Below the pieces are notes generated by a model. The model saw only the letters and a program-made list of their open reading frames with translations. It made no database searches and had not been told where the DNA came from. From Pseudohongiella sp. (GTDB taxonomy: Bacteria > Pseudomonadota > Gammaproteobacteria > Pseudomonadales > Pseudohongiellaceae), in the NCBI GenBank assembly GCA_030696315.1, contig JAUYSM010000027.1:53209-117208 (forward strand): 64,000 nucleotides of DNA, read 5' to 3'. Shown one piece after another: positions 58,570-64,000 of this stretch. The position numbers and the translations under genes are program-made. The first letter of the stretch is position 1, and the number at the start of each line of letters is the position of its first letter.

Positions 58570-60396
58570 ATGAACAAAACCAAAGTTCAGTTTACCCGTC
58601 ACTTGTTAAACACAGCGCTTTTCTGCGCGTTAACCGTATCACTCAACACACATGCCCAGTCCACCAACGCGTTTGGTACCCCAAGTGCCGATGTGCCGTT
58701 CCCCTCCGCAGGCGTGACAGCCGTGCCGGGCTCGCGCGCGCAAGGCTGGATGCTACAGGGGCGCTCGGAAGTGCTGGCGCGTAACGGTGTGGTAGCGGCC
58801 AGCGATCCGCTGGCCTCACAGGCAGGGCTGGAGATACTTCAAAACGGAGGTAATGCGATTGACGCTGCGGTGGCTGCGGCGGCTGTGCTCGATGTGACCT
58901 CGCCCAACGACACCAGTATTGCCGGTGATCTGTTTGCGTTGATCTGGATTGCGCGTGATCAAAAACTTTACGCCATCAACGCGGGCGGTTTTGCGCCTGC
59001 CGCCTGGACACCCGAATATTTCCGCGACACCTTGGGTGTTGATCGCATTCCCGGCACTGGCGTGAATGGCAGCACGGTGCCCGGCGCGATTGCTGGTTAC
59101 GAAGCCATGCTGGAGCGTTTTGGTACCCTGGGTTTTCCGGAGACTCTGGAACGCGCCGCACAGATCGCTGAGCAGGGCTGGGGACTCACCGAGCGCCGCC
59201 ATGCAGATATGAACAGCTCACTGACGCGCATCCGCAGTGACCAGGACTCGGTTGACACGTTTCTTATCAACAACGAACCGCCTGCCTTGTACAGCGTGAT
59301 TCGCAATCCTGGCCTGGCCAGCGCGCTGCGCTTGATTCAACAGGGCGGGGCAGATGCGTTTTACCGCGGTCCGATAGCAGAGGCTATTGTTGCCAAAGTG
59401 CAGGCGTCTGGTGGTGTGATGACCATGGACGATCTGGCTGCCTTTGAGGCGGAGTGGATAGATCCTATTACCACGAATTACCACGGTTACGATGTGCACC
59501 AGTTGCCACCGCCGGGTCAGGGTTTTGCTGCGTTGCAGATGCTCAACCTGTTGGAGGTTTGTGCGCCGGTGCATGATATCCGGCTGGCCGAAATGGGCCC
59601 GTCCAATGCCAATTACTGGCACTTTATGGTGGAAGCGAAAAAAATCGCTTACTCTGACTTGCTGGCCTACAACGCCGATCCGGATTTTGCGGAGATTCCG
59701 CTCGATCGCTTATTGTCCAAGTCCTATGCGGCCGAGCAGTGTGCGCGTATTGACATGAACCGAGCGACGCCACCTGCTACAACCGGCGGACTGGATGGCG
59801 GTACCATTTATCTGAGCACGGCAGATCGCTGGGGCAACATGGTGTCGCTGGTACACAGCGTATTCTCTGTGTATGGCAGCGGCGTTACCGTGCCACCTTA
59901 CGGCTTTATCCTGCATAACCGTGGCGTAGGTTTTTCCCTGGTAGAAGGGCACCCCAACCTGGTTGCACCCCGCAAACGCCCATTCCATACCATCATTGCC
60001 GGTTTTGTAACGCGTGATAATCAACCGGTGATGGCATTTGGCAATATGGGTGGCAGCGTACAACCTGAAACGCATGCACAACACATGGTCAATATGATCG
60101 ACCACGGAATGAATGTGCAGATGAGCACCGATGTGGCACGCTTTACGCATAATCAGAATCAGAACGTGTTGTCGCTGGAAACCGAACTCTACAACCTGGT
60201 GTCGTCTGCCCTGATCGCCAAGGGGCATGAAGTGCGCAGCGTGGATGGTAGTGCAGTGGGCGGCTACAACGCCATTCTGTTTACACTGGACCCAAATGCA
60301 GTGCGACCTATGGATGGTGATCACCAATCACCGGTAAATGGCGTATATCGCGCCGGGTCAGATCATCGTAAAGATGGTCAGGCGGTGGGTTGGTAG
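58570..60396 (+). CDS. Gamma-glutamyltransferase family protein
   Basis: SDPLASQAGLEILQNGGNAIDAAVAAAAVLDVTSPNDTSIAGD; autoprocessing-site region GGTIYLSTADRWGNMVSLVHS; signal peptide. Confidence 0.93.
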   Translation: MNKTKVQFTRHLLNTALFCALTVSLNTHAQSTNAFGTPSADVPFPSAGVTAVPGSRAQGWMLQGRSEVLARNGVVAASDPLASQAGLEILQNGGNAIDAAVAAAAVLDVTSPNDTSIAGDLFALIWIARDQKLYAINAGGFAPAAWTPEYFRDTLGVDRIPGTGVNGSTVPGAIAGYEAMLERFGTLGFPETLERAAQIAEQGWGLTERRHADMNSSLTRIRSDQDSVDTFLINNEPPALYSVIRNPGLASALRLIQQGGADAFYRGPIAEAIVAKVQASGGVMTMDDLAAFEAEWIDPITTNYHGYDVHQLPPPGQGFAALQMLNLLEVCAPVHDIRLAEMGPSNANYWHFMVEAKKIAYSDLLAYNADPDFAEIPLDRLLSKSYAAEQCARIDMNRATPPATTGGLDGGTIYLSTADRWGNMVSLVHSVFSVYGSGVTVPPYGFILHNRGVGFSLVEGHPNLVAPRKRPFHTIIAGFVTRDNQPVMAFGNMGGSVQPETHAQHMVNMIDHGMNVQMSTDVARFTHNQNQNVLSLETELYNLVSSALIAKGHEVRSVDGSAVGGYNAILFTLDPNAVRPMDGDHQSPVNGVYRAGSDHRKDGQAVGW

Positions 60397-60415
60397 CTTC
60401 AGGAGGAAAATTTAG

Positions 60416-61081
60416 GTGAGCAAGATATTTCAGGCATTCAGTCACCCGATCATCACGGTGGATGATTACCCGGGTGCGGATGTGCTGGCTGATCGTTTTT
60501 ACGAAAAAAGCATGCAATTGATGAAAGACTTTCCGAATGCGGGGTTGATCAGTGACGCCTGGCACAGCGGTAGACGTGCCAGCAGTCCTGAGGACATCAA
60601 GCAACACGGATTTACCTCGTACTATAGTGAAAACCTGACCCGCCTTGAGGAATTCGATTTCATCAACAAGGCTGCAGTGGCGGTGTTTGAGCAGTATCTG
60701 CGGGTGGTTGGCAAGGCAGATGCGCCCATCCGTGTAGGCAATGCCTGGTCTTCGGTGTATGGGCGTGGCCATTACATCCCGGAGCATACACATCCGCTTT
60801 CGCATTTGAGTCTGGTTTTTTATGCCGCAGCGACGGAGGGTACCGGGCAGTTGGTGTTTGAGAACCCGGCCATCGCCAATTTTCAGCATTTTTACCCGCC
60901 TGAAATCAGCTGGCTGCGTTACCACTTTTCGGTTCAGCCGAAAAAAGGCCTGTTTGTGGTGTTCCCCAGTTATCTGGTGCACAACACAGAGCCACACCAA
61001 AGTGATGCGTTGCGGGTGATTTATTCCGCCAACGCGCAGCTGGAGTTCAGCAAGTTGACGGATGCGGAACGCGGGCAGTAA
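60416..61081 (+). CDS. Putative 2OG-Fe(II) oxygenase family protein (TIGR02466-like), GTG start
   Basis: HYIPEHTHPLSHLSLVFYA...LFVVFPSYLVHNTEPHQSDALRVIYSANAQLEF (HxH...H...R pattern). Confidence 0.75.
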   Translation: MSKIFQAFSHPIITVDDYPGADVLADRFYEKSMQLMKDFPNAGLISDAWHSGRRASSPEDIKQHGFTSYYSENLTRLEEFDFINKAAVAVFEQYLRVVGKADAPIRVGNAWSSVYGRGHYIPEHTHPLSHLSLVFYAAATEGTGQLVFENPAIANFQHFYPPEISWLRYHFSVQPKKGLFVVFPSYLVHNTEPHQSDALRVIYSANAQLEFSKLTDAERGQ

Positions 61082-61127
61082 TACAAGTGCTGGGCTATAC
61101 TCCTGACTTTTTGGAAGGGAGTCAGTC

Positions 61128-61922
61128 ATGTCAGATCGTCTAGCGGTCATCACCGGTGCCACCAGCGGGATTGGAGCGGCGTATGCCGAAGCCTTTGCCC
61201 AGCGAGGTTATCATCTGCTGTTGGCGGGGCGCCGGGAAAAGGAGCTGTGCCAGCTGGCCGATCGTCTGACTGAGCAATATGCGATCAAGGTGCAGTTGCA
61301 GATTGGTGACTTGTCTGTTCATCACGATTTACACACCCTGGTCGATACCGTTACGCTGCTACCTGCGCTGGATGCCCTGGTCAATAATGCCGGCTATGCA
61401 GTCGATGGCCGCCTCGGTGATGTTGACTGGTCTGATCACCAGGCCTTGCTGGATGTGCATGTACTTGCCACGACACAACTGACGCACGCTGCGCTGCCGA
61501 ATCTGATCAGAGCAAAAGGGATCCTGATCAATGTGGCATCGGTCGCCAGCTGGATTCCCACCGGGAACAGCGCGCTGTATGGCCCCACAAAAGCGTATGT
61601 GCGGAGTCTGACGGAAAGTGTTGGGTTGGCATATCGTGCGGAGGGCCTGAAAGCGCTGGCCTTGTGTCCCGGCTTCACCATCACCGATTTCCATTCCAGA
61701 ATGGGGCTCAACCCGGATACCTTCTACCAGAAAAAAGGCTTTGTGCGCGCGTGGACGGCTGGGCAAGTGGTTGAGCAATCCTTCAAAGATCTCAACAAGG
61801 GCCGGTTGATTTCCGTGATGGGCTGGAACTACAAAATGCTGGTATTTCTGGTCCGTCACTTGCCCATGTCGTGGTTGTTTGCTGCGCTTGGGCGTTCGAA
61901 GTCGGCGCGGTTTACCAAGTAG
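61128..61922 (+). CDS. Short-chain dehydrogenase/reductase
   Basis: AVITGATSGIGAAYAEAFAQRGYHLLLAGRR; LVNNAGYAVDG; YGPTKAYV. Confidence 0.95.
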   Translation: MSDRLAVITGATSGIGAAYAEAFAQRGYHLLLAGRREKELCQLADRLTEQYAIKVQLQIGDLSVHHDLHTLVDTVTLLPALDALVNNAGYAVDGRLGDVDWSDHQALLDVHVLATTQLTHAALPNLIRAKGILINVASVASWIPTGNSALYGPTKAYVRSLTESVGLAYRAEGLKALALCPGFTITDFHSRMGLNPDTFYQKKGFVRAWTAGQVVEQSFKDLNKGRLISVMGWNYKMLVFLVRHLPMSWLFAALGRSKSARFTK

Positions 61923-62005
61923 AGGTGCAGAACTGCCACTGGCAGAGCGGATTTGTCTATTGCACTGAGGCTAACTCCACAAGGATGTTATCTGTTCGCA
62001 GTCCA

Positions 62006-64000
62006 CTACTGCCCGCGCAGCGCTGCTTCCAGCTTTTTGGTTGTGCTGATATCAAACAAGGTAATGACAACACCATCAATCATATTATCGAGTCGGCGGT
62101 AGGGCATAATGCGTACCGAAAACCACCGTCCGTCATTGGTTTCAATTTCTTTTTCTGAAAATACCAGTGTGTTGAGTGTGGTCAACGCATCTTCGTGCAG
62201 CGAGGGGTATTGCAGGGTGCTGGTCAAATCGCTGAGCGGTCTGCCGAGATCGCTTTCACGCAGGTTGATGATTTTGGCGGCTCTGTCTGTGTAGCGCCGA
62301 ACGTTCAGATTCTGATCCAGAAACAGAATCGCAATCTCGATGCTGTTAAGGGTGTTTTGCAGATCGCTTTGCGCCAACGCCAAGTCATCCAGTTTAGTCT
62401 GTAACTCCGTATTGATGGTCTGGAGTTCTTCATTCATTGACTGCATTTCTTCTTTCGACGTGGTCAGTTCTTCGTTAGTAGATTGCAGTTCTTCGTTGGT
62501 TGATTGCAGCTCCTCATTGGTAGACTGCAGTTGCTCGCGCGAATTGTGTGTTTCTTCGCGAAGCGCCTGAATCTCGTCCTGATACTGCAACTGAATGGCT
62601 TTGTAACCAAATTCAACGGCAGCCGCGTCGAGAGTTTCTGATTCGGAATCCACGCCTGTCGCGTTGCTTTTACTTTTTTCCAGGGTAGATGTTAGCGCCG
62701 GGACGCCATCGGCTGCCCCACGGAAAACAATCATGGTCATGCCGAGCAAGGTTGCTGGCTCTTGCAGGGGTTGTATGGTGACATCAACCAGCTGCGTATG
62801 ATCCTCAGTTGATAATGAAAGTCGGCGAAGTTGAATTGTGGTTTTCTTCAGCGCAGCTTGTTTTAGCGCTGCAGAAATGGGCACCCGCAGTTCGTCTTTT
62901 ACCATGGCATGGAAATTCCAGTTGGCTTTGCCGGCAGCGGGTTCAAGATACTTGCCGGTGCGGCCACTGATATAAACAATATCTGCATCGGCGTTGATCA
63001 CAACGGCTGCAGGCGAGTAAATCTGCAATAACAGATGATCGGCCGCACTTTGCAAGTTGTCAGCTGCACCGCTGACAGGGTTGATATTCGACATGGGGTG
63101 CTCCTTGACCAGCGTTGATAGCGGCGGAAAAGACTGTAGTGGCAGGCTGCGTGCAGGACTGGCAACATCGTGATTACGTTGGTACAGCCGGAGTTTGGCC
63201 TGAATGGGTAAAAACAGATGTTGCAAGCGCCCGACAGTCTCAGAACTGCCCAGCAGTAAAATGCCATGGGCGCGCAAACTGTAGTGGAACAAGGGCAATA
63301 ACCTGCGTTGCAGCTCTGCATCGAAGTAGATCAGCAAGTTCCGACACACAATCAGATCCAGTCGCGTAAAGGGTGGGTTGAGCACAACATCGTGTTGTGC
63401 GAACAGCACCATATCCCGGATCTCCTGATTGATCTGGTAATAGTTTGTATGCCGGGTAAAAAAGCGTGCCAATCTTGTTGGCGAGATCTGATCTTCGATA
63501 TTGAGCGGGTACTGCGCGCGGCGTGCGCTGGCAATAGCATCTGCGCTCAAGTCTGACGCAAAAATCTGCAAGTTACAGGTTTTGTAGGCAGGCAGCCTGT
63601 CGATCACTTCGCGGAATATCATAGCAAGCGAATAGGCTTCTTCTCCTGTGGAACAGCCTACACTCCACGCGCGCAACGATGATTGTTCAACATTGTGCGC
63701 CAGCAGTTCTGGTAAGGTAGTGCTGGACAAATAATTCCACACCTCATCATCACGAAAAAAGCTGGTCACTCCAATGAGCAGCTCTTTGAACAGCAGATCA
63801 ATCTCTTGAGTATTGTTTGCCAGAAATGCTGAATACAACTCTATCGTGTCTAGTGCGTGAATCGCCATGCGACGTTCTATACGGCGCAGCAGCGTGCTGC
63901 TCTTGTAAAGCGAGAAGTCATGCCTGGTGTGATGTTGCAGGTGCAGGATAATCTGTTGCAGTGGTGCTGAAGGCGCTATCGCAGCGTGTTCTTTTTTGTC
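62006..64000 (-). CDS. CheR-type methyltransferase with coiled coil and PAS domain, 5' truncated by the window edge (probable CheB/CheR-PAS fusion)
   Basis: Frame stays open to 64000 (DFSLYKSSTLLRRIERRMAIHALDTIELY...FKELLIGVTSFFRDDEVW); SVGCSTGEEAYSLAM; STNEELQSTNEELQSTNEELTTSKEEMQSMNEELQTINTEL; PAS. Confidence 0.9.
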   Translation of the reverse strand, partial: DKKEHAAIAPSAPLQQIILHLQHHTRHDFSLYKSSTLLRRIERRMAIHALDTIELYSAFLANNTQEIDLLFKELLIGVTSFFRDDEVWNYLSSTTLPELLAHNVEQSSLRAWSVGCSTGEEAYSLAMIFREVIDRLPAYKTCNLQIFASDLSADAIASARRAQYPLNIEDQISPTRLARFFTRHTNYYQINQEIRDMVLFAQHDVVLNPPFTRLDLIVCRNLLIYFDAELQRRLLPLFHYSLRAHGILLLGSSETVGRLQHLFLPIQAKLRLYQRNHDVASPARSLPLQSFPPLSTLVKEHPMSNINPVSGAADNLQSAADHLLLQIYSPAAVVINADADIVYISGRTGKYLEPAAGKANWNFHAMVKDELRVPISAALKQAALKKTTIQLRRLSLSTEDHTQLVDVTIQPLQEPATLLGMTMIVFRGAADGVPALTSTLEKSKSNATGVDSESETLDAAAVEFGYKAIQLQYQDEIQALREETHNSREQLQSTNEELQSTNEELQSTNEELTTSKEEMQSMNEELQTINTELQTKLDDLALAQSDLQNTLNSIEIAILFLDQNLNVRRYTDRAAKIINLRESDLGRPLSDLTSTLQYPSLHEDALTTLNTLVFSEKEIETNDGRWFSVRIMPYRRLDNMIDGVVITLFDISTTKKLEAALRGQ

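Noticed and set aside
59710-61162. 205-aa and 284-aa minus-strand ORFs
   Set aside because: Antisense to the GGT-like and 2OG-oxygenase-like genes; shadow ORFs.
62400-62560. Repeat STNEELQSTNEELQSTNEELTTSKEEMQSMNEELQ in the CheR-PAS protein
   Set aside because: Typical coiled-coil linker of CheB/CheR-PAS fusion proteins; not novel.

Overview
This 64 kb window appears to be chromosomal sequence from a gammaproteobacterium (inferred from family content and gene pairs; no rRNA or marker gene was used). I found no convincing tRNA, rRNA, CRISPR array, IS element or prophage. Main blocks: (1) hydrolase/catabolic genes at 1-8.6 kb: DUF3301, alkyl sulfatase, epoxide hydrolase, Ntn acylase. (2) A NosR/NirI-like flavin/Fe-S protein, a MarR/OhrR-like regulator and a CxxCH protein, all on the minus strand. 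(3) An overlapping HK / REC / REC-PAS-HK-REC signalling operon. (4) Slt transglycosylase, 5'-nucleotidase, a PA2779/PA2778-like pair, and transglutaminase with a Crp/Fnr regulator. (5) A type II secretion locus (N, M, L, C, G, K, J, I, H, D, E) whose gspF homologue lies about 17.5 kb away. (6) An OmpA lipoprotein with 16 consecutive heptad repeats, next to a DUF4398 lipoprotein. (7) A second signalling operon with a Crp/Fnr gene between REC-PAS and PAS-HK-REC genes. (8) A two-partner secretion pair whose MBG/YDG-repeat TpsA has only two cysteines, both near the C-terminus. (9) A predicted lipoprotein with six Ig-like modules and an ice-binding-like (DUF3494) domain. (10) A YqjD/YqjE-like envelope cluster, monomeric isocitrate dehydrogenase, alpha/beta hydrolases, a GGT-like enzyme, a 2OG-oxygenase-like protein, an SDR, and a truncated CheR-PAS protein. 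The most notable leads are the TpsA C-terminal Cys pair, the anchored Ig/ice-binding protein, the NosR-like/MarR/cytochrome module, the 36-bp palindromic tandem repeat at the start of the epoxide hydrolase ORF, the split T2SS and the Crp-containing signalling operon. All family calls come from reading the translated sequence; no database search was run.
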